The notes beneath the pieces were generated by a model that ran no database searches, was not told the origin of the DNA, and saw nothing but the letters and a program-made list of their open reading frames with translations. Below, piece after piece: positions 1 through 9,729 of a DNA stretch of 64,000 bases (positions within the stretch are counted from its first letter, which is position 1; each line of letters starts with the position of its first letter). The stretch covers positions 2,855,501-2,919,500 of the forward strand of contig NZ_CP046509.1 of NCBI RefSeq assembly GCF_009738185.1. The letters run 5' to 3'. The position numbers and the translations under genes are program-made. This DNA is from Erwinia sorbitola. Its GTDB lineage: Bacteria; Pseudomonadota; Gammaproteobacteria; Enterobacterales; Enterobacteriaceae.

Positions 1-439
1 GGGTCAGACGTAAATAGTCACCGCGTGCCGAAATGCCTTGCAGGTTAGATAATCCGCCAGCGCGAGGATCGTTAATGTAGGGTGTTAAATCCTTACCACT
101 GCGGTTGTTCAGCGTGGCCTGAAATTCAGCGCCCTTCCAGTTGAGCAGCTTTTCGAGGTCAATCGTACTGCCAAACACCCACTGATCGGCATAGCGCATG
201 GTGGTGCTGGAACGATAACCCCCCGCGAGGTTTGCGGCCGACTCCATATTATAGTCAATCTGGAATTTTACCCCTTCGTCTGCCAGATGCTTACGATATC
301 CTCCCCAGTCGCCGAGCAACCATGGGGAGTCAGGGTCAAAAGGGGCAGCGCCAGCAAGCGCAGGGGAAACAAGAAAAGCAAAGCTGAACGAAATAAAGGT
401 CAGGCACGTTTTAAGCGAGGTTCTGTAATTTATAGCCAT
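1..439 (-). CDS. carbohydrate-selective porin, OprB family (partial, N-terminal part)
   Basis: The gene runs off the left edge; only about 146 N-terminal residues are visible. The ATG at 439 opens a signal peptide (basic start, hydrophobic stretch, cleavage probably near Ala-Gly-Ala), so the product is exported. After it comes a segment with the motif LLGDWGGYRKHLADEGVKF, typical of the start of OprB-type outer-membrane sugar porins, then alternating polar/hydrophobic stretches expected of beta strands. It is divergent from msyB. Substrate cannot be judged from this fragment. Confidence 0.8.
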   Translation of the reverse strand, partial: MAINYRTSLKTCLTFISFSFAFLVSPALAGAAPFDPDSPWLLGDWGGYRKHLADEGVKFQIDYNMESAANLAGGYRSSTTMRYADQWVFGSTIDLEKLLNWKGAEFQATLNNRSGKDLTPYINDPRAGGLSNLQGISARGDYLRLT

Positions 440-668
440 GTTACGGATCCTGAAACATGTGGTTAGCAGCGAGGCAAACCGCCTCAGCCGGGGCAAATCA
501 TTTACCCGGCGCTAATTAATCATATTCCTGGAGCGAAGCCTTTTTGAAAACGTGCGGAGCGAGCGCGGATCGCACGAGTGATACCCATAAATTTTCTCTG
601 CAGCGACCTTGCATCCTGCCGTATAGCGACAACAATTAACTTTTACCAAAACAACCAGGAAGAAGCGA

Positions 669-1067
669 ATGAACCTGTATGCCACACTGGAAGAAGCCAT
701 TGATATGGCTCGCGAAGAGTACCTTGCCGCCAACCCGGAGGTAGACGAAGAAGATGCTGTAGTGAACCAGTTCAATCTGCAAAAATATGTGATGCAGGAT
801 GGGGACATTATGTGGCAGGCGGAGTTTCTCACCGATGACGGTGACGAAGGTGAGATTCTGGCAGTTCGCAGCGGTGAAGCTGCTCAGGCCATCTTTGAAG
901 GTGATTTTGACGAGATGGAACTGCGCAACGAATGGTTACCGGAAAACACCCTGCACGAATGGGATGAAGGGGAATTCCAGCTTGAGCCTCCTGCCGACAG
1001 CGAAGAGGCAGAAGCAGCAGCGGAAGAGTGGGAAGATAATAATACCGATGCGGATAACCGCGCCTGA
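669..1067 (+). CDS. msyB: acidic protein MsyB
   Basis: A 132-residue, strongly acidic protein, with Glu/Asp dominating the C-terminal third and no membrane segment or signal peptide. Length and sequence fit MsyB, the E. coli acidic protein (124 residues) known as a multicopy suppressor of secretion defects. An AGGAAGAAG ribosome site lies just before the ATG. It converges with yceK and sits beside opgGH, the same neighbourhood as in E. coli, which supports the call. The molecular role of MsyB remains poorly defined. Confidence 0.93.
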   Translation: MNLYATLEEAIDMAREEYLAANPEVDEEDAVVNQFNLQKYVMQDGDIMWQAEFLTDDGDEGEILAVRSGEAAQAIFEGDFDEMELRNEWLPENTLHEWDEGEFQLEPPADSEEAEAAAEEWEDNNTDADNRA

Positions 1068-1079
1068 GGATCGGTACCG

Positions 1080-1313
1080 TTATTCGTACGGACCGTGGCT
1101 GGCGTCGACAGGCAGTAGTAGCGTATCCACCACCAGCGACAGCGGCAGGTCGATAATCGTTATAAAGCGCCAGGCGGTATCGCGTACATCCCACTGCACA
1201 CCGGGATAATATTGATTGCCGTGCCCCTGTCCGGGCACGGCTCGGCTAATAATACTGCCGCAGCCGCTCAGTACCAGCACACTTACCGCTAACATCACAC
1301 CGCGTAAAAACAT
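1080..1313 (-). CDS. yceK: YceK-family small lipoprotein
   Basis: The ATG at 1313 gives 77 residues, close to the usual length of about 75. A longer reading from 1376 would put 21 polar residues ahead of the signal sequence and is unlikely. The protein starts with a lipoprotein signal peptide ending in a lipobox (VLSGC), so it should be lipid-modified at Cys and anchored in an envelope membrane. The body contains a conserved YPGVQWD segment and a hydrophobic DLPLSLVVDTLLLP stretch typical of the YceK family. Function is unknown. It lies between opgH and msyB as in E. coli. Confidence 0.9.
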   Translation of the reverse strand: MFLRGVMLAVSVLVLSGCGSIISRAVPGQGHGNQYYPGVQWDVRDTAWRFITIIDLPLSLVVDTLLLPVDASHGPYE

Positions 1314-1401
1314 TATCACCACGTTATTCCCGAATAAAAAGCGCACTATTTTACCGTCTGCCGGATGCAGCACCATAGCATTGAATGCAAAAAAAACGTA
1401 A

Positions 1402-1430
1402 AAAAAAACCGGGGCACAAAGGCCCCGGCT
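1402..1430 (-). terminator. rho-independent terminator of opgGH
   Basis: Read on the minus strand, a GC-rich hairpin (GCCGGGGC, loop CTTTGT, GCCCCGGT) is followed by a run of T residues. It lies about 17 bases after the opgH stop codon, so it should end the opgGH transcript. Confidence 0.9.
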
Positions 1431-1446
1431 TTTGCAATTACCGCTG

Positions 1447-4005
1447 TTATTTTGCGTTGTTCAACGCCAGCGGATTCAGTTTCAACGTATGGTAATGATC
1501 TAACCAGTCGTGATACTTATCCGCGTTCTGCCACAGACGATAATGCATGCGCGAGAGAGTGACCGGGTCGCTTAACAGCGCCAGGCGCTGATCGCGATCC
1601 AGCTTCGCCGGAGACTCGCTGAGTGCCTGTTCGACACGGCGGTCACGGGCATAGTCGATAATATCGCTTTTCAGGTGACGCGAGGTCGCCATTGCGCTGG
1701 CCAGGGCGTTAAACGATGGATGGAACATGGCATGCATAAAGCCATCATCCAGTTCACGCTCACGGTTCAGCTCAACGTAACGATCGGTATCCTGCAACTC
1801 CTGCGGCGGGCTGAACTCTTCCGGTATCAGGAACAGTTTTCCGCGTTTGGAAGCCTGGCCGAGCGTACGACGGCTGGACCACACCGATACAAACGGTGAC
1901 AGGATCAGCGAGAAGACAATCGGCGACAGCCACCACAAGAAGTTAAGATCCAGCCAGCCCATACCACCCGCCCAGACCAGGCCAAGCAGCATCTGCGAAC
2001 CGTGACGCTTAAAGGCTTCGCTCCACGGCGTGGCATCATCGTCACGCTGCGGCGAGTTCCACACCACTTCCCAACCGAGGAAAGCACTGACCACGAACAC
2101 CGTGTGGAACAGCATGCGCACCGGTGCCAGCAGCACCGAGAACAGCATTTCCAGGAACAGCGATACCAGCACACGCAGCGCGCCGCCGTAAGGTTTCGCG
2201 CCTTTGCACCACACCAGCACAATACTGAGCAGCTTCGGCAGGAACAGCAGTACCAGCGTGGTGGAGAAGAGCGCTATCGCCAGTTCAGGACGCCACTGCG
2301 GCCACACCGGGAACAGCTGGCGCGGTTGCAGGAAGTACTGCGGCTCCATCAGCGTATGAACTATCTGCAAGGCGGTCGACAGGGCCAGGAACATAAACCA
2401 GAGCGGCGCTGACAGATAAGACATCACACCCGTCAGGAACACCGCACGGTGTACCGGGTGCATACCTTTCACCAGGAACAGACGGAAGTTCATCAGGTTA
2501 CCGTGACACCAGCGGCGGTCACGCTTCAGCTCATCCAGCAGGTTTGGCGGCAGCTCTTCATAAGAACCCGGCAGATCGTAAGCGATCCACACCCCCCAGC
2601 CTGCACGGCGCATCAGCGCTGCTTCCACAAAGTCATGGGAAAGGATGGAACCAGCAAAGGAACCTTCACCCGGCAGCGGAGCCAGTGCACAGTGCTCAAT
2701 AAACGGCTTCACGCGAATAATCGCGTTATGGCCCCAGTAGTGGGACTCGCCCAGCTGCCAGAAGTGCAGACCAGCGGTAAACAGCGGGCCATAGACACGG
2801 GTAGCAAACTGCTGGCAGCGCGCATACAGCGTGTCCATACCGGATGCTTTCGGCGAAGACTGGATGATGCCCGCTTTCGGGTTCGCTTCCATCATACGCA
2901 CCAGGCCGTTCAGACACTCTCCGCTCATTACGCTGTCGGCGTCCAGAACAACCATATAGCTGTACTGGCTGCCCCAGCGGCGGCAGAAGTCATCGATGTT
3001 ACCGGATTTACGTTTTACGCGACGGCGGCGACGACGGTAGAAAATGCGCCCTTCCCCGCCCACGTCACGCACCAGCTCCATCCAGGCCTTCTGTTCAGCC
3101 ATGGCGATATCCGGGTTGTAGCTGTCGCTCAGGATATAGACATCGTAGTTATCCTGCTCACCAGTACGCACCACCGATTCCCATGTGGCGCGCAGACCGG
3201 CAAATACACGGCCAACATCTTCATTACAGATGGGCATGATCAGCGCGGTACGGTGCTCAGGGTTAATCGCTTCGTCACCGTTAGTCAGATACGAAATGCT
3301 GTATTTATCCTTGCCGATCATCAGCTGCAGGAAGCCCATCAGCGCTGTCCAGAACCCGGCAGAGACCCAGAGGAACAGGATGGCGAACAGGAACAGGATC
3401 CCGGTTTGCAACACATACGGAAGGATCTGCAACACTGACTGCTGCCAGTTCTGGTTGATCATCTCCATAGGATCGATCAGCGCCCAGCCCTGATATGGCA
3501 GAATAGTTTTCATATACCAGGTCGCCACCACCGTCTGGAAGACGGAGAGGAACAGCAGAATATAACGACGAATAGAGCCAACGTGGCGCCATTTGTCCTC
3601 ATTTTTCTGCTCTTCGCGGCTGCTGTAACGCGGCGTGGTTTTACGCCCGCGCAGGGAGTCCCAGGCACGAGCTACAGGGTTGGTGCGCCACTCATCCGGA
3701 TACATAGAAGAGCGGGCATGTTTCGGCATCGCTTTCAGCGTGGTGCGGCCCAGGTCGTCTTTATCAAACTGACGACCGCCGTCAACAGAGTCGGGCCAGC
3801 TCATCTCGACACGCGCTTTTACCGACTCCTGCGGAGCATCATCGGGGCGCGTTTCGACCGGATCACCTCCAGCCAGCTGATAGTGCAACTGGCTGAAAGA
3901 GTCTTCCGGCTGTTCTGGCAACGCATCACGCAGCGCCCCTTTCCGCTCAGGGGAAAGGGGCAGCGCATCGATATATTCGTCGGATACTACGTTAGGCTTA
4001 TTCAT
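1447..4005 (-). CDS. opgH: glucan biosynthesis glucosyltransferase OpgH
   Basis: 852 residues against 847 in E. coli, with near-identical central sequence. OpgH is the inner-membrane glucosyltransferase that makes the linear beta-1,2-glucan backbone of osmoregulated periplasmic glucans from UDP-glucose. Visible features are N-terminal membrane segments after about residue 140, the catalytic GT2 region with a DAD metal-binding motif, an RDRRW (QxxRW-like) motif, and several C-terminal membrane helices. Its start overlaps the end of opgG by 8 bases, so the two are translationally coupled in one operon. In E. coli OpgH also links UDP-glucose level to cell size through FtsZ. Confidence 0.98.
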   Translation of the reverse strand: MNKPNVVSDEYIDALPLSPERKGALRDALPEQPEDSFSQLHYQLAGGDPVETRPDDAPQESVKARVEMSWPDSVDGGRQFDKDDLGRTTLKAMPKHARSSMYPDEWRTNPVARAWDSLRGRKTTPRYSSREEQKNEDKWRHVGSIRRYILLFLSVFQTVVATWYMKTILPYQGWALIDPMEMINQNWQQSVLQILPYVLQTGILFLFAILFLWVSAGFWTALMGFLQLMIGKDKYSISYLTNGDEAINPEHRTALIMPICNEDVGRVFAGLRATWESVVRTGEQDNYDVYILSDSYNPDIAMAEQKAWMELVRDVGGEGRIFYRRRRRRVKRKSGNIDDFCRRWGSQYSYMVVLDADSVMSGECLNGLVRMMEANPKAGIIQSSPKASGMDTLYARCQQFATRVYGPLFTAGLHFWQLGESHYWGHNAIIRVKPFIEHCALAPLPGEGSFAGSILSHDFVEAALMRRAGWGVWIAYDLPGSYEELPPNLLDELKRDRRWCHGNLMNFRLFLVKGMHPVHRAVFLTGVMSYLSAPLWFMFLALSTALQIVHTLMEPQYFLQPRQLFPVWPQWRPELAIALFSTTLVLLFLPKLLSIVLVWCKGAKPYGGALRVLVSLFLEMLFSVLLAPVRMLFHTVFVVSAFLGWEVVWNSPQRDDDATPWSEAFKRHGSQMLLGLVWAGGMGWLDLNFLWWLSPIVFSLILSPFVSVWSSRRTLGQASKRGKLFLIPEEFSPPQELQDTDRYVELNRERELDDGFMHAMFHPSFNALASAMATSRHLKSDIIDYARDRRVEQALSESPAKLDRDQRLALLSDPVTLSRMHYRLWQNADKYHDWLDHYHTLKLNPLALNNAK

Positions 4006-5551
4006 TGGCAGGCAGCTGGTTGCTCCAGGTTTCCGTCAGCGTTTTGTCACCGTTAACCAGTGCAGCACGCATCTCGGTCGGCTGTTTATTGTCTTTGACA
4101 CGAATACGCATAACCAAACGCCAGCCTTTTGTCACCGGGTTATAACGTACGCTGTTCTCAACCAGCTCACCGTTATTACCAATGCTGACCTGCGGCGTAA
4201 CCGGGGTATTTTCCGGCAGTTTGCTCATATCCGGGCCAACAAAGTCAACGATAAAGGCGACAGTGCCATCCGGCTGACGCACCAGGTTAGACTGTTTCAC
4301 ATCGCCCAGTGAACGCAGCGTACTTTTCACATAGGCCGTATCCGGCGAATGCAGCTGGTTTTCGTCACGGGTAAAGTGCAGACGATAGGCAAACTTCATC
4401 TCTTTGCCTGGCTCTGGAAGGTTCTCCGGAGTCCAGAACGCAACGATGTTGTCATTGGTTTCATCGGTAGTTGGAATTTCGACCAGCTCAACGCGGCCTT
4501 TACCCCAGTCACCCTTAGGTTCAATCCAGCCGCTTGGGCGCAGATCGTAACGGTCATCCAGATCCTGATACTTATCAAAATCACGGCCACGCTGTAACAG
4601 ACCAAAGCCACGTGGGTTTTCCACGGTAAAGGTGCTGACAGCCAGGTGTTTTGGATTATTCAGCGGACGCCAGATCCACTCACCGTTACCGGCATGAATC
4701 GACAGCCCGTTGGAGTCGTGCAGCGCCGGGCGGAAGTTGGCCACGGAAGAGGGCTGATTCGCGCCAAAAAGATACATGCTGGTCAGTGGTGCCACACCCA
4801 GTTTGCCTACTTTATCGCGCAGGTAAACTTTCGACTGCACGTCAACGGTGCTGTCTTTGCCCGGTGTGATCAGGAAACGATAGGCACCGGTGGCGCGTGG
4901 TGAATCCAGTAACGCATAGATCACCAGGTGTTTATCCTGAGGTTTCGGGCGCTCAATCCAGAACTGTTTGAAACGCGGGAACTCTTCCCCGGATGGCAGC
5001 GCAGTATCAATCGCCAGACCACGTGCAGAAAGACCGTACACCTGACCCTGACCAATCACACGGAAATAGCTGGCACCAAGGAAGCTGGAGATCTCGTCTT
5101 TCTTCTCTTTACTGTTCAGCGGATAGAGCACTTTGAAACCGGCAAAACCGAGGTTTTTCACGGTATCCGGATCATGTTTTACGTTGCCGAAATTGAAATA
5201 TTCCGGGGAGTATTTTATCTCGCGAACGCTGTTTGCGGTCACTTCATTGAGGCGTACCGGGGTATCGAAGTACATACCCTGATGATAAAACTCAAGTTTG
5301 AAAGGGGTCTTAAGCTTGTTCCAGTAGGCCTTTTCATGATTGAACTGAATCTGCTGATAGTCGGCATACTTCATATCACGCAGCTGTGACGGTAAATTAC
5401 TCTTAGGCGCTTCAAAGCCTTTACCAGCTAACTCTTTCGCCTGTTTTGCCACATCGTCAATGTTGAAAGCCCAACTGGTGTTGGCATACATTGAAAGCAA
5501 AACTGCTGCGCCAACCCAGCGCAATTTCATCAGTTTTGGTTTATTGTTCAT
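3998..5551 (-). CDS. opgG: periplasmic glucan biosynthesis protein OpgG
   Basis: About 517 residues. A Sec signal peptide ends at NTSWA-F, and the mature part matches OpgG throughout (511 residues in E. coli). The protein acts in the periplasm on the beta-1,2-glucan made by OpgH and is needed to form branched glucans. I chose the ATG at 5551. A GTG at 5563, better spaced from a GGGGGG purine run, would add four residues, and an ATG at 5530 is also possible. The operon is divergent from opgC across about 240 bases, which should hold both promoters; I could not assign them confidently. Confidence 0.97.
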   Translation of the reverse strand: MNNKPKLMKLRWVGAAVLLSMYANTSWAFNIDDVAKQAKELAGKGFEAPKSNLPSQLRDMKYADYQQIQFNHEKAYWNKLKTPFKLEFYHQGMYFDTPVRLNEVTANSVREIKYSPEYFNFGNVKHDPDTVKNLGFAGFKVLYPLNSKEKKDEISSFLGASYFRVIGQGQVYGLSARGLAIDTALPSGEEFPRFKQFWIERPKPQDKHLVIYALLDSPRATGAYRFLITPGKDSTVDVQSKVYLRDKVGKLGVAPLTSMYLFGANQPSSVANFRPALHDSNGLSIHAGNGEWIWRPLNNPKHLAVSTFTVENPRGFGLLQRGRDFDKYQDLDDRYDLRPSGWIEPKGDWGKGRVELVEIPTTDETNDNIVAFWTPENLPEPGKEMKFAYRLHFTRDENQLHSPDTAYVKSTLRSLGDVKQSNLVRQPDGTVAFIVDFVGPDMSKLPENTPVTPQVSIGNNGELVENSVRYNPVTKGWRLVMRIRVKDNKQPTEMRAALVNGDKTLTETWSNQLPANE

Positions 5552-5802
5552 TTTAATCCGCACATCCCCCCCTTTCGGGTGCTTAAATCAATTGATCCAT
5601 CTTAAAGGATAATTCAGCATTCCGACAGCCTGACCACATTTTTGTTCCACTACGTCTGCACGGCTAACAGCCCGATTCTCAAGCGTTTAGCGGAAACAGA
5701 TTCGGCTGATAGTATACGCGTGTTTGCTCTAATAAGGTAAGCAGTAGCTGCAGGCTGGCTCAGGGTGAGCCGGGATAATAACTGGTTGAATATTGGATAT
5801 TT

Positions 5803-6930
5803 ATGACTAAAAAAACACAACAACGAGAATATTTTCTGGATTCGATTCGCGCCTGGCTGATGTTATTAGGAGTGCCGTTTCACGTATCACTGATCTATTC
5901 CAGCCAAACCTGGTCAGTTAATAGCCTGGCTCCCTCAGAATGGCTGACGGTACTGAATGATTTTATCCATGCTTTTCGCATGCAGGTTTTCTTTGTTATC
6001 TCGGGTTATTTCTCCTATATGCTGTTTCTGCGCTACACCCCTTCTGACTGGCTGAAGGTACGCGTGGAGCGGGTTGGCATCCCGATGCTTACCGCCATAC
6101 CGCTGATTACGCTGCCACAGTTTTTTATGCTGAAAGAGTGGACAAGCAAGATCGGAGACTGGAGCAGCAAGACGCTGTATGAGAAATATAACACCCTGGT
6201 ATGGGATCTTATTTCGCATTTATGGTTCCTGCTGGTACTGCTGGTCCTGACGGTGGCAGGCTTCTGGTTGTTCCGTTTATTGCGCGACAGCGCGCGGCAA
6301 AAAACAGACTATTCTGAACTGACCTGGGCTCATTTAACCGGTTTTATCCTGCTTTGCAGCCTGGCATGGGGCGCATTTCGTCGTTTGATGTTCACTTTTG
6401 CCCCACAGGTTCTCGGCGATGCGCTGTTTAATATGGCGGTAATGCAGACGTTAATGTTCCTGCCCTTCTTTATGCTGGGTGCCATGGCCTGGAAGTATCC
6501 GGCTATTAAAGCACTGTTTGTCCGCCCGGTTCCCTGGACCTTTATTGGTTCTGCGCTGGCGTTTGCGGCTTACGTGGCTAATCAGACATGGAGCAAAGGG
6601 GAAGGCTGGCTGTATGAAATTGATGCGGTAGTATCGATGCTGATGGGGCTGTGGATGGTCAACGTAGTGTTTACCTTTGGTCACCGCCTGCTGAACTCCC
6701 ATTCACCGCGTGTAACTTATCTGGTAAACGCCTCGCTGTTTATCTACCTGGTACACCATCCGCTAACCATTCTCTACGGCGTGCTGTTTGTGAAGCGCAT
6801 TGACAATAATACCCTCGGCTTTTTCGCAGGTCTGGTGTTTGTCTTTGGTATCGCCTTCCTGCTGTATGAGATCCATCTGCGCATTCCGTTACTGCGCTTC
6901 CTGTTCTCCGGGAAGCCACAGCGTAAATAG
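5803..6930 (+). CDS. opgC: glucan succinyltransferase OpgC
   Basis: 375 residues, an integral membrane acyltransferase-3 family protein with about ten hydrophobic segments. The N-terminal RAWLMLLGVPFHVSLIY carries the His expected in the first helix of this family. OpgC adds succinyl groups to osmoregulated periplasmic glucans at the inner membrane, giving them negative charge. E. coli OpgC is 385 residues. It is divergent from opgGH as in E. coli. Confidence 0.96.
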   Translation: MTKKTQQREYFLDSIRAWLMLLGVPFHVSLIYSSQTWSVNSLAPSEWLTVLNDFIHAFRMQVFFVISGYFSYMLFLRYTPSDWLKVRVERVGIPMLTAIPLITLPQFFMLKEWTSKIGDWSSKTLYEKYNTLVWDLISHLWFLLVLLVLTVAGFWLFRLLRDSARQKTDYSELTWAHLTGFILLCSLAWGAFRRLMFTFAPQVLGDALFNMAVMQTLMFLPFFMLGAMAWKYPAIKALFVRPVPWTFIGSALAFAAYVANQTWSKGEGWLYEIDAVVSMLMGLWMVNVVFTFGHRLLNSHSPRVTYLVNASLFIYLVHHPLTILYGVLFVKRIDNNTLGFFAGLVFVFGIAFLLYEIHLRIPLLRFLFSGKPQRK

Positions 6931-6938
6931 CCTGATTC

Positions 6939-6960
6939 AGGGCCGGTGAATACCGGCCCT
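6939..6960. terminator. hairpin between convergent opgC and clsC
   Basis: A perfect 9-base-pair inverted repeat (AGGGCCGGT, loop GAAT, ACCGGCCCT) sits between the two convergent genes and touches the clsC stop codon. There is no strong T tract, so it is a possible bidirectional terminator rather than a certain one. Confidence 0.6.
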
Positions 6961-8429
6961 TATAGCAACCACTCAATCGGTAAACGCCACACCAGACGCA
7001 CCAGCAGACGCTGCATCAGTAGGGTACGCGGCTCATGCTTATGTACCACTTCATTTGCCCCCTCCCCCGGATACTCTACCCAGTTCACCCGCCCCCATTT
7101 ATCCAGACGCAGGGTCCAGGCGCGGTCGCGCATACTGCTGATAAAACGCTGATGAATGCGCGTTGCGAGGACGTCATTCTCTATTAACAGCCCCATTTCG
7201 GTATTCAGCACCGCTGATCGCGGGTCAAAGTTAAACGAACCAATAAATACCGTCTGATTGTCGACGCTAAAGGTTTTGGCATGCAGGCTGGAACCTGAGT
7301 TGCCGGTCAGACCGCGATCGTGACTCGGTTCTCGTACGCCGGTATTGGGTTTCAGTTCGTATAAACGAATACCGTGGCGCAGCAGCTTTTTGCGCCATTT
7401 GGCATAACCGGCATGGACTATCGAGACATCATTAGCCGCCAGCGAATTGGTGAGGATTGAAATTTTGACGCCTTTACGCACCAGAGCCAGCAGCTGCGCC
7501 ACGCCGCTGCGCGTCGGGACAAAATAAGCAGAGATAATATCCAGCTGCTGCTCAGGCCTGCCGATCACCTCCAGCAGACGCTGGGGTAACAGCGTACTGG
7601 TTCTCGCCCGCCCCAGCCCTTTGCGCGGATCGTCACTTAACAGCCGGGTTTTTGCCCAGGTAAAAGGCAGCCTGCGGGTGTCCAGCTGGCTGACGAAGGT
7701 CGACTCATCAATCTGACGCAGATAGCGGGCCACCTGCGGGCTGTCGCGCCAGGCTTCGGGCAATGACACAGCAGAAGTATCAATCTCTCCTTCATCCACT
7801 ATCTGGCGCAGTGGCGCTACCGGGCGGCTCTGCCAGTAGCGATCAAAGTCCTGCGCCACCTCTGCGACCACCGGACCTACCGCCAGCACGTCAAGATCGG
7901 AAAACAGAGGTTCATCGCCTACGCCAAAATATTCGTCACCCACATTGCGACCGCCAACAATAGTGGCGGCATTATCTACGGTGAAACTCTTGTTGTGCAT
8001 CCTGCGGTTCAGGCGGGCGAAGTCCGTCAGGTAGCCCAGCGCGCGCAAAGAGCGAAAGTTAAACGGGTTAAACAGGCGCACCTCAATCAGCGGATGGCGG
8101 TTCAGCTCGGTCAGCGTCTTATCCAGCCCCTGAGTATTATTATCATCCAGCAGCAGGCGCACCTTTACTCCACGCTGTGCCGCCGCCAGCAGTGCGCTGA
8201 ACAGCAGCCTGCCGGACAGATCGTTCTGCCAGATGTAGTACTGAATATCCAGCGTCTTTTCCGCCAGCGTGATGAGCTGATAGCGCGCGGCGAAGGCATC
8301 AAGCCCCTCGCCCAGCGGATAAACACCGCTGTGCTGCGGATGCCTGGCAACCAGCGGCGTAATCGCCTGCGCCAGGCGTGTAGAGACAGCACCGCTGTCT
8401 GCCTGCTGTGGGTGAAGCGTGTCGGTCAT
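6960..8429 (-). CDS. clsC: cardiolipin synthase C
   Basis: 489 residues; E. coli ClsC is 473. Two phospholipase-D type HKD motifs are visible: HNKSFTVD with His145, and HAKTFSVD near residue 380. Such enzymes make cardiolipin by phosphatidyl transfer; ClsC in E. coli uses phosphatidylethanolamine as donor to phosphatidylglycerol and works best with OpgC-neighbour YmdB present. No ymdB is seen here. An AAGGA ribosome site precedes the ATG. Neighbouring opgC matches the E. coli order. Confidence 0.95.
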   Translation of the reverse strand: MTDTLHPQQADSGAVSTRLAQAITPLVARHPQHSGVYPLGEGLDAFAARYQLITLAEKTLDIQYYIWQNDLSGRLLFSALLAAAQRGVKVRLLLDDNNTQGLDKTLTELNRHPLIEVRLFNPFNFRSLRALGYLTDFARLNRRMHNKSFTVDNAATIVGGRNVGDEYFGVGDEPLFSDLDVLAVGPVVAEVAQDFDRYWQSRPVAPLRQIVDEGEIDTSAVSLPEAWRDSPQVARYLRQIDESTFVSQLDTRRLPFTWAKTRLLSDDPRKGLGRARTSTLLPQRLLEVIGRPEQQLDIISAYFVPTRSGVAQLLALVRKGVKISILTNSLAANDVSIVHAGYAKWRKKLLRHGIRLYELKPNTGVREPSHDRGLTGNSGSSLHAKTFSVDNQTVFIGSFNFDPRSAVLNTEMGLLIENDVLATRIHQRFISSMRDRAWTLRLDKWGRVNWVEYPGEGANEVVHKHEPRTLLMQRLLVRLVWRLPIEWLL

Positions 8430-8559
8430 CAGCGATCCTTAGCGGCAATGCTGTTATTCATCCGGTAAACCCTCTCTGTTCCAAGGTCAGCTCAGGCAGC
8501 TAAACATATAGTCTAGACTTAGCCCATCGCCCCGCGATTTTATTGCCCAGGAGAGCATC

Positions 8560-9729
8560 ATGCATCATGGCAGCTTAACGGCCCAGAGCCGTCACCAGCC
8601 AGGCCTGTTTTCCAGCTTTTTCCAGGGGAGCTTTGCCTGCTCCACCGCCTGCCGGACACCCGGAAAACGGGCAGATCTGATGATCAGCAGCGGGCATGAC
8701 ACGCTGCTGGAAAAAGATTATGCCCTGCTGACCAGTCATCACATCCTGACGGCGCGCGATGGCGCACGCTGGTATTTAATTGAATCGCAACCCGGAGAAT
8801 ACCACTGGGATAGCTTTTTGCCGCAGTTAAAAACAGCACAGGCTCAGGGCATTGAGATGATCTGGGAACTGGCGCATTTCGGCTGGCCGGACGGGCTGGA
8901 TATCTGGCAGCCGGAATTTATCGATCGTTTCAGCGCCTATGCGGGTGCGCTGGCCCGGCTGATGCGCGAAGAGGGCCTGACCCGGCCATTTATCACCCCG
9001 ATGAATCAAATCTCATTCTGGTCATGGGCCGGTGCCGAAATCGCCTGGTTTAACCCGTTTGTGACCGGAAGGGGGCGCGAGCTTAAACGGCAGCTAACCC
9101 GTGCCAGTATTGCCGCCATGCACGCCATCCGTGACGAGCTTCCCGGCGCACGCTTTGTGCTTACCGATCCGCTGGTCAATGTTGCCGCATCGGGATATTC
9201 CACCGCCGCCAGATTGCAGGCACAGCAGCAGCATCAGGCGCAGTATGAAGTCTGGGACTGGCTGGCAGGAAGAGATGAGCCGGAGCTGGGGGGATCGGAG
9301 GAGTTGCTCGATATTATCGGTCTGACCTGGTATCCGGATAACCAGTGGTTCCATAACGGCGATCCGCTGGAACCGCATCATCCGGACTACCGCCCTCTCA
9401 ATCTGCTGTTGCAGGAGGTATGGCAGCGCTATCAACGACCACTGCTGATTGCCGAAACCGGCGCAGAAGCCGATCGCAGCCAGGCATGGCTCAGTCTGGT
9501 CAGTCAGGAGGTGGATCTGGCGCTTAATGCAGGGGTACAGCTGGAGGGGATTTCTCTCTATCCGGTAGTTGACTACCCGGCCTGGGATGACGACCGCCGC
9601 TATCCCGTTGGCCTGTTTGGTCTACCTGATGCCAATGGAAATCGCACCGTTAATGAATCGATGGCGCTCACGCTTCGCAGCCAGCAGATAAAACATCAGC
9701 AGGATCCGCTCAGGACATCCACAACGTGA
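8560..9729 (+). CDS. family 1 glycoside hydrolase-like (beta-glucosidase-like) protein
   Basis: 389 residues with a TIM-barrel GH1/clan GH-A look and no signal peptide after the ATG (AGGAG ribosome site). The segment LLIAETGAE has the form of the catalytic nucleophile region, with Glu299. The segment ITPMNQISFWSW lies where the acid/base Asn-Glu pair is expected, but reads Asn-Gln with Gln150. Activity as a normal retaining glycosidase is therefore doubtful. The protein resembles a short class annotated as beta-glucosidase in enterobacteria, often near sugar or rhamnose-modifying genes; its substrate is unknown. It is divergent from clsC and its 3' end overlaps the following gene by 20 bases. 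Confidence 0.7.
   Translation: MHHGSLTAQSRHQPGLFSSFFQGSFACSTACRTPGKRADLMISSGHDTLLEKDYALLTSHHILTARDGARWYLIESQPGEYHWDSFLPQLKTAQAQGIEMIWELAHFGWPDGLDIWQPEFIDRFSAYAGALARLMREEGLTRPFITPMNQISFWSWAGAEIAWFNPFVTGRGRELKRQLTRASIAAMHAIRDELPGARFVLTDPLVNVAASGYSTAARLQAQQQHQAQYEVWDWLAGRDEPELGGSEELLDIIGLTWYPDNQWFHNGDPLEPHHPDYRPLNLLLQEVWQRYQRPLLIAETGAEADRSQAWLSLVSQEVDLALNAGVQLEGISLYPVVDYPAWDDDRRYPVGLFGLPDANGNRTVNESMALTLRSQQIKHQQDPLRTSTT

Noticed and set aside
2449..3438. Plus-strand frame of 329 residues opposite opgH
   Set aside because: Antisense shadow of a strongly conserved gene; no start context or family resemblance.
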